Position numbers and translations under genes: made by a program
Source: Helicovermis profundi
Lineage (GTDB): Bacteria > Bacillota > Clostridia > Peptostreptococcales > Acidaminobacteraceae
Direction: 5' to 3'
Length of the DNA stretch: 64,000 nucleotides
Assembly (NCBI RefSeq): GCF_033097505.1
Contig: NZ_AP028654.1
Span: 2,986,001-3,050,000, forward strand
In this document: piece by piece, positions 8,116 to 17,106 of the stretch
How positions within the stretch are numbered: the stretch's first letter is position 1
How the letters are laid out: each line of letters starts with the position of its first letter
The notes under the pieces: model-generated
Databases searched by the model: none
Seen by the model: the letters and a program-made list of their open reading frames with translations, nothing else
What the model was told of the DNA's origin: nothing

Positions 8116-9276
8116 TTAATTCAAATCATAAAACCTTTTCTTAATATCAATTTTATTATTAAGCAAAAAGTCTTCGATTATTGAAACGATATTGCAAGTA
8201 GTGTTATCATTCTCGTATGGGTTTTTAACAAGCTGAATACTTGCCCTAACTTCAGTATCATTACCTTTATCTATTGCATCCGAAATAGAATTAAAATCAG
8301 GTGCACAATTTATGATGCTATCAGCCTGAATCCTACCTTTTTGACGATCGCCAATGTTTATCGTTGGTACTTTAAAGCTAGGAACCTCAATTATTCCACT
8401 TGATGAATTTCCTATAACCATTTGACAATACCTAATTGCCGTTAAATACCTTTTTAATCCTAGAGATGTTACAGCAACACAGTTTTCCCTATCTTTAACA
8501 TATTCATCAATCATAGAATTTATTATACGTCCATCTACATCAGAATTTCCTTTTGTAAATATGAAATTCATTTCATCATGCTTTGCAATTGCTTTTAATA
8601 GTTCAGATATCTGATGTTCAGAACTTTGATGTTCAAGTGTTACAGGGTGAAATGTAACAACCGCATAAAGCTTATCTAAAGATAGATTAATTGAATTTGA
8701 TAACTCCTGCTTACTAATATATTCATTTCTCTTAATATTTTCTATTCCAATAGCTCCAACATTAAAAACTCTTGATGGATTTTCACCTAACTGAATCACT
8801 CGTTTTCTATACTCTTCAGTACTTGTAAAATGCAAGTAACTCATTTTGCTAATTGAATGTCTTATTGATTCATCAATTAATCCTTCAGTAGCTTCACCAC
8901 CATATAAATGTGCAATAGGAATTCTTTGATTCATAGCTACTGTTGTAACTGCAAGAGTTTCATATCTATCCCCAAGAACAACCAATAAGTCTGGCATTGA
9001 CTCACTAAAGTAATCTGCAAACCCAATCATTGCTAATCCCATTGATTTAGATATAGCTGAAGGTGTATCTGCACTTACCAAAATTTCAATTTTCTTATCT
9101 ATCTCTATGCCGTCATTAATAATTTCTTCATAGGTTAAGCCAAACTCAGGTGAAAGGTGTGCTCCAGTAACAACAACTCTTAAATCTATGTCTTTTCTGT
9201 TGACAAAACTTTCAATAACCGGTTTTAACAAACCATATTCTGCTCTAGTTGCAGTTAGTATACATATCTTCTTCAT
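8116..9276 (-). CDS. legG: NeuC/LegG-type hydrolysing NDP-sugar 2-epimerase
   Basis: 386 residues. The family signature TATRAEYGLLKP is at 8-19, with HLYGGE and a conserved DESIRH block near residues 135-150 and GNSSSGIIEVPS in the C-terminal half. These enzymes release the nucleotide while inverting C2, giving ManNAc (NeuC) or 2,4-diacetamido-2,4,6-trideoxymannose (LegG). Because LegB, LegC and PtmE homologues precede it, LegG is the better fit. It overlaps the synthase gene by ATGA, showing translational coupling. Its start is fixed by that overlap. Confidence 0.88.
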   Translation of the reverse strand: MKKICILTATRAEYGLLKPVIESFVNRKDIDLRVVVTGAHLSPEFGLTYEEIINDGIEIDKKIEILVSADTPSAISKSMGLAMIGFADYFSESMPDLLVVLGDRYETLAVTTVAMNQRIPIAHLYGGEATEGLIDESIRHSISKMSYLHFTSTEEYRKRVIQLGENPSRVFNVGAIGIENIKRNEYISKQELSNSINLSLDKLYAVVTFHPVTLEHQSSEHQISELLKAIAKHDEMNFIFTKGNSDVDGRIINSMIDEYVKDRENCVAVTSLGLKRYLTAIRYCQMVIGNSSSGIIEVPSFKVPTINIGDRQKGRIQADSIINCAPDFNSISDAIDKGNDTEVRASIQLVKNPYENDNTTCNIVSIIEDFLLNNKIDIKKRFYDLN

Positions 9277-10268
9277 AATTCCACCATCTCATCTTCATCA
9301 AAATCTTTTACTGCTTTTGTTCCAATTACTTCGTACCACCTCATAGGACTTATACCACTTCCAGGCCTTTTGACAGTCAAATTATCTTCAGTAAGTAATT
9401 CCCCTTTTTTTATTCTGCATTTTGCAACTATGCTTTTACGTACAATTTCCATATTTTTTTTCTCAGAATCGGCTGGTTGCTTTATGCCATTGCCTAAAGC
9501 CAATTCAATATTTCTTATTCCGTCGATCATAGCCTTTAGCTCACTAGGCTCTAAACTAGCTTTATGATCAGGACCTTTCATGTTTCTATCTAATGTGAAA
9601 TGTTTTTCTATAACGTTTGCACCCAAAGCTACAGCGGCAATAGGAATCTCTATTCCTTTAGTATGATCAGAATAACCGACATTTACTTCAAAAGCATCTT
9701 TTATTGTGCCCATTGATCTTAAGTTCACATCAATAAACGGTGTTGGATACTCTGTTGTACAATGTAGAACTGTCAATGCTCCTGATCCACTCTCTTGCAA
9801 TACTTTTATTGCTCTTTTAATGTCTTCCATAGTACTCATTCCAGTAGAAAGTATCACAGGTTTATTAAGCTTAGCAATTTTAACTAAATAGGGTAGGTTT
9901 GTAATCTCTCCTGAAGGAATTTTCCATGTACGCATACCTAGACTATCTAGAAAATCAATACTTTCAAAATCAAAAGCTGTGGACATAAATTCAATCTCAT
10001 TATCAATACAGTATTGATTTAGCTCTTTAAATTCATCAAATGATAATTCGAGTTTCTTAAGCATATCAAGTTGAGATTCTTCAGGCTCAGTCTTCAGTTT
10101 TTGATATTCAGCTTTTAAAGCATTTTTTGATACTACATTTTTAGAAACAAAAGTCTGAAACTTTACGCAATCTGATCCTGCATCTTTTGCTGCATCGACT
10201 AATTTTTTTGCCAATTTCAAACTTCCATTATGATTTACTCCAGCTTCGGCAATTATGTATACACTCAT
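9273..10268 (-). CDS. legI: N,N'-diacetyllegionaminate / N-acetylneuraminate synthase
   Basis: 331 residues from the ATG at 10268. This start is chosen over the ATG at 10289 because GGGAGGTC sits just before it and it forms an ATGA overlap with the preceding gene. The TIM barrel shows EAGVNHNG (7-14), KFQTF, HCTTEYPTP, GYSDHT and EKHFTLD, all classical. A C-terminal antifreeze-like SAF domain (about 275-331) ends in a GTKAVKDF segment. The reaction condenses PEP with the six-carbon amino sugar made by LegG, giving the nine-carbon acid in the cytoplasm. Neighbours point to legionaminic rather than sialic acid. Confidence 0.92.
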   Translation of the reverse strand: MSVYIIAEAGVNHNGSLKLAKKLVDAAKDAGSDCVKFQTFVSKNVVSKNALKAEYQKLKTEPEESQLDMLKKLELSFDEFKELNQYCIDNEIEFMSTAFDFESIDFLDSLGMRTWKIPSGEITNLPYLVKIAKLNKPVILSTGMSTMEDIKRAIKVLQESGSGALTVLHCTTEYPTPFIDVNLRSMGTIKDAFEVNVGYSDHTKGIEIPIAAVALGANVIEKHFTLDRNMKGPDHKASLEPSELKAMIDGIRNIELALGNGIKQPADSEKKNMEIVRKSIVAKCRIKKGELLTEDNLTVKRPGSGISPMRWYEVIGTKAVKDFDEDEMVEL

Positions 10269-10909
10269 ATTTTTTTGACCTCCCTGCATGGATTTCCATA
10301 AGCCATCATATAATTGTCAATATTTTTTAAAACTACACTCCCCATTCCAATAATAGAATGTGTTCCTATGTGAATTCCCTGCTTTACTGTGGAGTTTAAT
10401 CCAACGTGGGAATTTTCTCCAACAAATACTTCGCCTCCCAGAACAACTCCAGGTGCAATATGTGAAAAAATACCAATCTGGCAGTCGTGCTCAACAATAG
10501 CTCCTGAATTGATAATTGCACCCTTTTTGATTAAAGCTCCTGTATTTATCACTGTTTGCTTACCAATAAAAACTCCTTGCTCAATTACTGTATGCACACT
10601 TACTTTTGCTGACTTATCAATAATTATAGGAATATCGTAGCCAATTTCACAAAGTAGATTGTAAAGTTTAATACGAAGAATTGGATCTCCTATACTTCCA
10701 ACCGTTACAAATGCATACCTAAAACCAGCTCTATATAAATTAGTTAAATCATCATCACATCCAACTACAGGAACACCCATAACTGACTTACCAACATTTT
10801 CAATCTTATCAACAACCCCGATTTCTGAGTATTCCTTTAATTCAAGAAGGCTATCTAATACTGATTTACAATGTCCTCCTCCACCAATCAAAAGTATTTT
10901 TTTACTCAT
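10265..10909 (-). CDS. NeuD/PglD/LegH-type sugar N-acyltransferase
   Basis: 214 residues. A small Rossmann-like N-terminal domain (GGGGHCKSVLDS, 9-20) binds the UDP/GDP-sugar, and a left-handed beta-helix of hexapeptide repeats follows. EHDCQIG holds the likely catalytic histidine. The family uses acetyl-CoA to acetylate the 4-amino group of a 4-amino-4,6-dideoxy sugar nucleotide (PglD, LegH), or acts as an O-acetyltransferase (NeuD). Its place between the guanylyltransferase and the synthase supports LegH. It overlaps both neighbours by a few bases. The same enzyme might also serve the PglE-like pathway, which has no acetyltransferase of its own here. Confidence 0.85.
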   Translation of the reverse strand: MSKKILLIGGGGHCKSVLDSLLELKEYSEIGVVDKIENVGKSVMGVPVVGCDDDLTNLYRAGFRYAFVTVGSIGDPILRIKLYNLLCEIGYDIPIIIDKSAKVSVHTVIEQGVFIGKQTVINTGALIKKGAIINSGAIVEHDCQIGIFSHIAPGVVLGGEVFVGENSHVGLNSTVKQGIHIGTHSIIGMGSVVLKNIDNYMMAYGNPCREVKKI

Positions 10910-11945
10910 TTTCTAACCTTCTTCTCATCTCTTCCATTTCATCAAGTTGTCCCATGTCCATCCAACTATTTTCGCTTATTGGATAAATACCGATTTTCTC
11001 ACCTTTAGCTTTATATTGTTCAATGATATCCGGAAACCCAATAGCCGTATCTTCCTCAAGTTCTTCAATAATTTTAGGCTCCACAATGTACATCCCTGTA
11101 TTTGTAAAAAAAGACATTTCTGGTTTTTCCTTCATGCTTTCTATTTCGCCTGTTTCACTGATTTCAATGACACCATATGGTATTTTTATGTTCTTTAGTG
11201 AACAAACCATAGTGATTAAATTCTTTTCCTTCTTATGGTAATTATATATTTTTTCATAATCTTCTTCAATTAAAATATCACAATTAGATAAAATAAATGT
11301 TGAGTTGATCTTTCCCTTAAGAAGGCTAAGACCTCCACCTGTACCTAATGGCTTATCTTCATCTATATAGTCAACCTTGTATGCTTTTTCAATTTCATTG
11401 AAATAAGCTTTAATCATATTCTTCTTGTGATTAACAACAAGATAAAACTGATCGCCTCCATATCGATTAAAACGGTTCATGATATGCTCAACAATTGGTA
11501 TTTCTCCAATAGGAATGAGTGGTTTGGGAAGTATTTTGGTGTATGGATACAATCTTTTACCAAGTCCACCTGCCATAATAATAACTGGAACTTCCAAAAT
11601 TCTCTGTGGTTCAACTTCTTCATCATTCCATAATACTACAGAAAGGATATTATTATTTTTGTCAAGTATCGGAAGTGCTTCAATGGAATGTTTTTTCATA
11701 AATTCTTTTGCTTTGATTTTGTCTTCCTCTAACAGATATTTAGGATTGTAGTTTGCAATCTTTCTGACTTTAGTATCTAAGTTTCCTTTCTTTAGTATCC
11801 ATCTTCTGATGTCACCATCTGTAATAGATGCAACAAAACAACCATTCCTAGTAATAAAAAGTACTTTCTTGGCAACTGAATCCAATTGCTGCATCGCTTC
11901 AAGCATTGTTGCTTCTTCATCTATTAAAAATTCTATAACTTCCAT
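10902..11945 (-). CDS. ptmE: CBS-domain sugar-1-phosphate nucleotidyltransferase, PtmE-like
   Basis: 347 residues from the ATG at 11945, which has AGAGGTG six bases upstream; the longer reading from 11969 lacks this. Two CBS motifs fill about 1-115, followed by a nucleotidyltransferase domain starting MAGGLGKRLYPYTKILPKPL. In Campylobacter jejuni PtmE has this CBS plus NTP-transferase layout and makes GDP-glucosamine for the GDP-linked legionaminic acid route. That implies GDP-sugar substrates for the neighbouring LegB, LegC and LegH proteins. The CBS pair may bind a nucleotide for control. GlcN-1-P as substrate is inferred from family and context. Confidence 0.85.
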   Translation of the reverse strand: MEVIEFLIDEEATMLEAMQQLDSVAKKVLFITRNGCFVASITDGDIRRWILKKGNLDTKVRKIANYNPKYLLEEDKIKAKEFMKKHSIEALPILDKNNNILSVVLWNDEEVEPQRILEVPVIIMAGGLGKRLYPYTKILPKPLIPIGEIPIVEHIMNRFNRYGGDQFYLVVNHKKNMIKAYFNEIEKAYKVDYIDEDKPLGTGGGLSLLKGKINSTFILSNCDILIEEDYEKIYNYHKKEKNLITMVCSLKNIKIPYGVIEISETGEIESMKEKPEMSFFTNTGMYIVEPKIIEELEEDTAIGFPDIIEQYKAKGEKIGIYPISENSWMDMGQLDEMEEMRRRLENE

Positions 11946-11970
11946 TTTCACACCTCTTTTTAAAGGCAAT

Positions 11971-13143
11971 TTACACCACCTCTGGTTGTTTTAAGCATTC
12001 AATAACGTAGCTAGCATCTTCTCTAGAAAGACTAGAACTGCATGGGATATTTACTACCTTTTTCAAATATTTTTTTGCTTCATCAATCTTATAAGTTTGA
12101 CTTCCCTCGTATGGATTTTGGTCACTAATTAATTCCCATATTGGTCTTGCTTGAATATTTTTAGAAGCTAGATATTCGATGATTTGATTTCTATTTAATG
12201 CATATTCTTGTTCTACGTATAGCGCATAAAACCAATAATTAGGACGAATTTTACCATTAAAATTTAAAATTCTAAGGCCAGGTATCTCTTGAACTTCATT
12301 CTTATAGAAATCATAATTATCTTTCTTCACCTTAATAAAATCTTCAAGTTGTTCCAGCTGTGCAAGTCCTAAGGCTGCTTGAAGATTTGTCATGCGGTAA
12401 TTATAACCAATTTCATCGTGGGTATAGTAAAGCTCATCACTTTTGGCTTGGGTAGTAAGATGCTTTGCTTTTCTTAGTAACTCCACATTATCTGAAACAA
12501 TCATGCCACCACCTCCGGTAGTCATGATTTTATTACCATTAAAAGAGTACACACCAATATTTCCAATAGTTCCAGCGTGTTTGCCTTTATATTTACCTTC
12601 GATGTAATAAGTACCAATCGCTTCTGTTGCATCTTCAATTACTTTCAAGTTGTACTTATTAGCTAGTTTAATGATACCCTCCATGTTAGCCATGTTTCCA
12701 AAAATATGAACGACAATCAAGGCTTTGATGTGCTTTTTAGTTAAATTATTGATGAGTTTACCATCCAAAAAACTACATTCTGTTTCGCAGAAGTCTTTTA
12801 ACTTGTCAACATCCATAGTAAGTGAGTCATCGCAGTCCATAAAAATAGGTTCTGCGCCGATATACTTTACTGGATTTACTGCTGCGATAAATGTTAGTGT
12901 TGGAACAATGACCTCGTCTTCTTTTGTAACACCACAGACTTTAAGTGCAATATGAAGTCCTGACGTACCATTTTGACAAGAAACTGCGCCTTTGCACTTT
13001 GCATATTCTGCTACTCTTAATTCAAAATCATTTACATATGGACCACCTGTTGATACCCATTCTGTCTGAACTGCATGTGTTACATATTCAAGCTCATTTC
13101 CCTTTAAATTAGGAACGGATAAGGGTATGAATTTTTGACTCAT
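11971..13143 (-). CDS. legC: LegC-type PLP aminotransferase
   Basis: 390 residues of the DegT/DnrJ/EryC1 fold. The PLP lysine is Lys205 in SFNGNKIMTTGGGG, and VIEDATEA supplies the ring-contacting aspartate. It aminates the 4-keto sugar nucleotide made by LegB, using glutamate. It lies 15 bp after legB and 25 bp before ptmE. It differs from the PglE-like aminotransferase at 27670 by a longer central insert around residues 118-140. The ColD-like protein at 21488 has histidine in place of this lysine. Confidence 0.9.
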   Translation of the reverse strand: MSQKFIPLSVPNLKGNELEYVTHAVQTEWVSTGGPYVNDFELRVAEYAKCKGAVSCQNGTSGLHIALKVCGVTKEDEVIVPTLTFIAAVNPVKYIGAEPIFMDCDDSLTMDVDKLKDFCETECSFLDGKLINNLTKKHIKALIVVHIFGNMANMEGIIKLANKYNLKVIEDATEAIGTYYIEGKYKGKHAGTIGNIGVYSFNGNKIMTTGGGGMIVSDNVELLRKAKHLTTQAKSDELYYTHDEIGYNYRMTNLQAALGLAQLEQLEDFIKVKKDNYDFYKNEVQEIPGLRILNFNGKIRPNYWFYALYVEQEYALNRNQIIEYLASKNIQARPIWELISDQNPYEGSQTYKIDEAKKYLKKVVNIPCSSSLSREDASYVIECLKQPEVV

Positions 13144-13158
13144 TTTAACACCTCCAAA

Positions 13159-14139
13159 TTAAATATTATAGATATCTGTTTTATATCGCTCTAAATTATG
13201 CTTAAAGAATTCGATGGTTTCTGCCAAACCTTGCTCAAACGTATAATTAGGCTTCCAATTAGTCAGTCTCAAGATTTTCTCATTAGAGCCTAAAAGTCTA
13301 TTTACTTCACTCTTCTCAGGTCTTAATCTCTGATCATCACAAACAATCTTCGCATTTGGATTAATCTGTCTAATCAATTCTTCAGCTAATTGGCCAATAG
13401 AAATTTCTTGTTGCGTCGCAATATTGATTTCTTCTCCGATTGTATCACTAGATTTTGAAATTTCAATAAATCCTCTCGCAGTGTCTTTAACATAGTTAAA
13501 ATCTCTAGTAGGAGTTAAACTACCCAATTTTATTTCTTCTTTCCCAGCAAGTAATTGGGTAATAATTGTAGGTATTACTGCCCTAGCAGATTGCCTTGGA
13601 CCATATGTATTAAAAGGTCTTACAATCGAAATAGGCATATCAAAACTTCTATAAAAGGACTCCGCTAATCTATCTGCTCCTATTTTTGTTGCAGAATATG
13701 GTGATTGACCTTGATAAGCATGATTTTCATCAATAGGAACATATTTTGCAGTGCCATATACTTCTGATGTTGAAGTAACAAGAATTCTTTTAGTTTCTAA
13801 ATCCCTTGCTGATTGTAATACATTCAATGTTCCTTTAATATTTGTATCAACATATGAATCAGGCGAGTGGTAACTAAAAGGTATTGCAATTAGTGCTGCA
13901 AGATGATAAACTTCATCAATTCCTTTCATTGCTTCTCTAACACCATTTGGATCTCGTATGTCTCCTGAAAAAATCTCTAGTTCCCTTACTATTTCTTTTG
14001 GTAAAGTATCTAGCCACCCCCAAGAATTAAATGAATTATAGTAAGTAAAAGCTTTTACTTTTTTCCCGTTTTTAACTAACTCTTCAACTAGATGACTTCC
14101 AATAAAACCATCCGCACCTGTAACCAAAATATTTTTCAT
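13159..14139 (-). CDS. legB: LegB-type NDP-sugar 4,6-dehydratase
   Basis: 326 residues from the ATG at 14139, which has AAGGAG before it. It is an extended short-chain dehydrogenase. It has TGADGFIGSH at the N-terminus for NAD, a catalytic block STSEVYG, and the YSATK Tyr-x-x-x-Lys pair. It oxidises and dehydrates NDP-GlcNAc to the 4-keto-6-deoxy sugar. It opens the 11-gene nonulosonate operon (legB to yhcH), which is compact with several ATGA/TAATG overlaps. A 147-bp AT-rich gap lies before it, with no clear terminator. Confidence 0.9.
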   Translation of the reverse strand: MKNILVTGADGFIGSHLVEELVKNGKKVKAFTYYNSFNSWGWLDTLPKEIVRELEIFSGDIRDPNGVREAMKGIDEVYHLAALIAIPFSYHSPDSYVDTNIKGTLNVLQSARDLETKRILVTSTSEVYGTAKYVPIDENHAYQGQSPYSATKIGADRLAESFYRSFDMPISIVRPFNTYGPRQSARAVIPTIITQLLAGKEEIKLGSLTPTRDFNYVKDTARGFIEISKSSDTIGEEINIATQQEISIGQLAEELIRQINPNAKIVCDDQRLRPEKSEVNRLLGSNEKILRLTNWKPNYTFEQGLAETIEFFKHNLERYKTDIYNI

Positions 14140-14286
14140 ATTTTTCTCCTTCAAAAGTTTTTATTAAATTAATAAACATATCATTATATTATTTAATTTC
14201 AATTTCTCCTTGAAATTTTAAATCAATTCTTTTTTAATTGTTACTTCTTTGTTAACTTTTAATTTTTGATTTTGATAATTTATTTA

Positions 14287-15426
14287 TCAATTTATATTTG
14301 ATATCAATTTAATTTTAGTACTTTTTATAAATAATACTATTAATACCATATATGCATAACCAGTAATTATGTTGTAACTAGTGTAAAATAACGCCACTCC
14401 TTCAAACAATGCATAAAATACACATAACAAAAAATAAAATCTATTTTTAGATTTTATAAATGTAATACTTAACATAATAAAAAAAATAAATAACGAAAAA
14501 ATTCCTGTATCGACTAATATATCCATAAATAAATTGTGTGTATTTGAATACCCCCATGGGTTTATATTTCTAAAAACAATAGGACCTATACCAAAAAACA
14601 TAATATGTGAATTATTTACTATATAATTTACAGAAAATTCAAAAATTTTTCCTCTAGTAGAAAAAATTGATCCTCCAGCTTGAACGTAATCAAAAAGTTG
14701 TTGAAATCTCAGAAAAAAATAATCACTAAATTTTCTATTAATTATTTTTGTTAAAACTAAGGGCATAAAAAATAAAGCTAAATAATATTTTATCTGGGCT
14801 TTATTAAGTTTCCTTAAATTAATAATGTCTAAAAATATCCATATCAATGAAATTAATATGGCGCCCTTACTCACAAACATAATTGAATGGATACAGGAAT
14901 AAATTAAAAAAAATATATAATCTCTGCTTTTTTCTTGCTTTAATAATAACAATAAAGCAAATAATATAAATTGTGCACTATTTCCCCCATAAATACTCAT
15001 ATTACCTCGTACTCTAGAAAAATCAAAAGAATACATAAACATTCTTGATATATAAATTAATGTATTTAAAAAGGCATAAAAATAAACCATTTTTTTAAAA
15101 ATATCAAAAAATGAATCTATATCTTGTCCTACAGCTATTCCAACTGCTGAAAAAGTAAGTATCATTAACAAATAATACAATAGTTTTAAATCTAAATTTC
15201 CACTTAATATTGAAATAGCAGATGATAAAAATACAACAAATATAAATGAGAATACCAAAATAACATTATTGTAAATTTTAATTTTCTTTCCATACATAAT
15301 TAACAACACAATATAAACACAAATTGTAAGCAACGGTGAATCTTTAAATATAAACATATCTAAAAGCGGAAACAGTGGAATAAATATCAATAAATTTTCA
15401 GCAAAATTTTTTTTTATAGTAATCAT
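14287..15426 (-). CDS. O-antigen/polysaccharide polymerase (Wzy-like)
   Basis: 379 residues, very hydrophobic, with about ten membrane segments and a large extracellular loop around residues 225-290. The loop contains STRGKIFEFS, then GIGPIVFRN and NTHNLFMDILVDTG, the polar pattern seen in Wzy/O-antigen ligase (PF04932-like) proteins. It probably polymerises lipid-linked repeat units outside the membrane. AGGAGA precedes the ATG. Wzx lies two genes upstream, as expected for a Wzx/Wzy pathway. The 284-bp gap at 15427-15710 holds no gene or repeat I can recognise. Confidence 0.8.
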   Translation of the reverse strand: MITIKKNFAENLLIFIPLFPLLDMFIFKDSPLLTICVYIVLLIMYGKKIKIYNNVILVFSFIFVVFLSSAISILSGNLDLKLLYYLLMILTFSAVGIAVGQDIDSFFDIFKKMVYFYAFLNTLIYISRMFMYSFDFSRVRGNMSIYGGNSAQFILFALLLLLKQEKSRDYIFFLIYSCIHSIMFVSKGAILISLIWIFLDIINLRKLNKAQIKYYLALFFMPLVLTKIINRKFSDYFFLRFQQLFDYVQAGGSIFSTRGKIFEFSVNYIVNNSHIMFFGIGPIVFRNINPWGYSNTHNLFMDILVDTGIFSLFIFFIMLSITFIKSKNRFYFLLCVFYALFEGVALFYTSYNIITGYAYMVLIVLFIKSTKIKLISNIN

Positions 15427-15710
15427 TTATTTCTCCTAATAAAAAAGTATCTTAATTAAAAAAATAATATAAGTTAATAGCATCTAACTTAGCAAATTTA
15501 ATGTCCACTATAATTATTCCCTTTATACGAAATTTAATTAGAAACAATGAGAAAAATCATAATAGCATTATTTAATTTTATAAACAAAGTATATCTTGAG
15601 CTATTTAGCACTAAGTTTTACATTAAATTTCAAAAATAAATCTTATAAGTGAATTTTAAAATACACACACTTATTTATTGCCTTAAAGATAATTCAAATT
15701 TAAAATTATC

Positions 15711-17081
15711 TTATATTTCTTTTACAAAATTATCAGTCTTTTTAATTTTATCAATTACAAAATTAAAATTCCAATCATACTCAACAAACGTATCTTTAGA
15801 TATATTTTTTATATATGTAGGATGATCCATAATAAAATCAGATTTCCTAGCATTTCGTGTATCAATTAACAATACTTTTTTACCAATATAATCAGCTTCT
15901 AATAAAGTTGTACTATATTCCCCAATAAAGTAATTATAACATATAATTGATTCCCTCCAAGGACTAATATCTAACTTAACTTTATTTTTGAATTGCTCGT
16001 TTATGTGTTTTATTAAGCGCTCACTAATCACATTAGGGTGGAATCTTATTGCAATTTCGATATGTTTATGTTTATCCATCAATTCAATTAAATTTATAAT
16101 TAAATTTATAAAATTTTGATCTAAATTCATTGTTGGAATAACTAATACCTTAATCTTTGTTCGTTTTACATCTTGTATTCTCCTAAGCATATGAACTATA
16201 GGAAAACCTATTTCAACAATTTTTTCGTTATGAAAATAAGAATTCTTTTCTCTTAGGGAATCTCTAAATCCCTTATTAAAACATAAAAATGTATCACAAA
16301 AATACGCTTGAAATTCTTTAAAATATTCATGGTGAAAATGATAGTTGTTGTCATAATCGGTAAAATTACCATGCTGAATTTCATAAGTTTTAATACCTTT
16401 TTTATTTGCGCATTTCACTAATGCTAAATTAGTAATATTATAACCAGCATATAATATAAGTTTATTTGTTTTGATTTTTTTCAACACACTGTCGTAATAT
16501 TTATAAAAAGTAAAAAATTTCAGTATATCTAAATAAATAAACTCATTACTAATATTATATTCTTCACATAATTCTTCAATAAACGTATTGGTTTTGTACA
16601 AATTGAATGTTTTTACTACTAAAGATTTTATCAAAAATATTACATATCCAAAAGAAATACTATAAACATTATTCTCAATTACTCTTTTAGATCCATTATT
16701 TTTTAAAGCGGGCCTTAAAATAGTATTATAATTCTTTAAATTTTTTCTAATACTATAAGTATATACATCTCCAAATTCTTGATCATTTCGATCTTGGCAT
16801 TCTAGTAAAGTATATTTATAATTTATTCTTTTGTATTTAACATTACGAAATATATTAAAAACCATATTTAACATAATTTCAAATTTTTCCTTCTTTGAAG
16901 ATAATCTTACTTCGTAATCAATTCTATTTTTAGAAAACAAATAATTCCTTATTGAATACCTGACAACTGGCCAAACATATTGACCATTTATTTTTAGTAA
17001 TTTTATTTCATTGCTGTACTTTTTTTCAATATCCTTTAAAATATTACTCACATTTATTTTTGTATCGTCATTCAATAACAT
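15711..17081 (-). CDS. Probable GT-B glycosyltransferase (polysialyltransferase/capsule-synthesis-like)
   Basis: 456 residues, soluble or peripheral, with high Lys/Asn/Ile content. It has INGQYVWPVVRYSIRNYL near residue 31. A YEIQHGNFTDYDN motif occurs in the middle, and RFHPN followed by GEYSTTLLEADYIGKK lies near the end. The QHG and the late H-P plus S-T-x-L-E pattern are typical of GT-B enzymes that use CMP-activated sugars (polysialyltransferases, KpsC/S-like). In an operon making a nonulosonic acid it is the best candidate for the CMP-nonulosonate transferase (inference). AGGAGGAG lies rather far (17 nt) from the ATG, so the start is less certain. Confidence 0.6.
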   Translation of the reverse strand: MLLNDDTKINVSNILKDIEKKYSNEIKLLKINGQYVWPVVRYSIRNYLFSKNRIDYEVRLSSKKEKFEIMLNMVFNIFRNVKYKRINYKYTLLECQDRNDQEFGDVYTYSIRKNLKNYNTILRPALKNNGSKRVIENNVYSISFGYVIFLIKSLVVKTFNLYKTNTFIEELCEEYNISNEFIYLDILKFFTFYKYYDSVLKKIKTNKLILYAGYNITNLALVKCANKKGIKTYEIQHGNFTDYDNNYHFHHEYFKEFQAYFCDTFLCFNKGFRDSLREKNSYFHNEKIVEIGFPIVHMLRRIQDVKRTKIKVLVIPTMNLDQNFINLIINLIELMDKHKHIEIAIRFHPNVISERLIKHINEQFKNKVKLDISPWRESIICYNYFIGEYSTTLLEADYIGKKVLLIDTRNARKSDFIMDHPTYIKNISKDTFVEYDWNFNFVIDKIKKTDNFVKEI

Positions 17082-17106
17082 TTACAATATAACGATAGCT
17101 CCTCCT

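Noticed and set aside
9273-10289. Longer start of the synthase gene at 10289
   Set aside because: The RBS GGGAGGTC and the ATGA overlap with the preceding gene both select the ATG at 10268.
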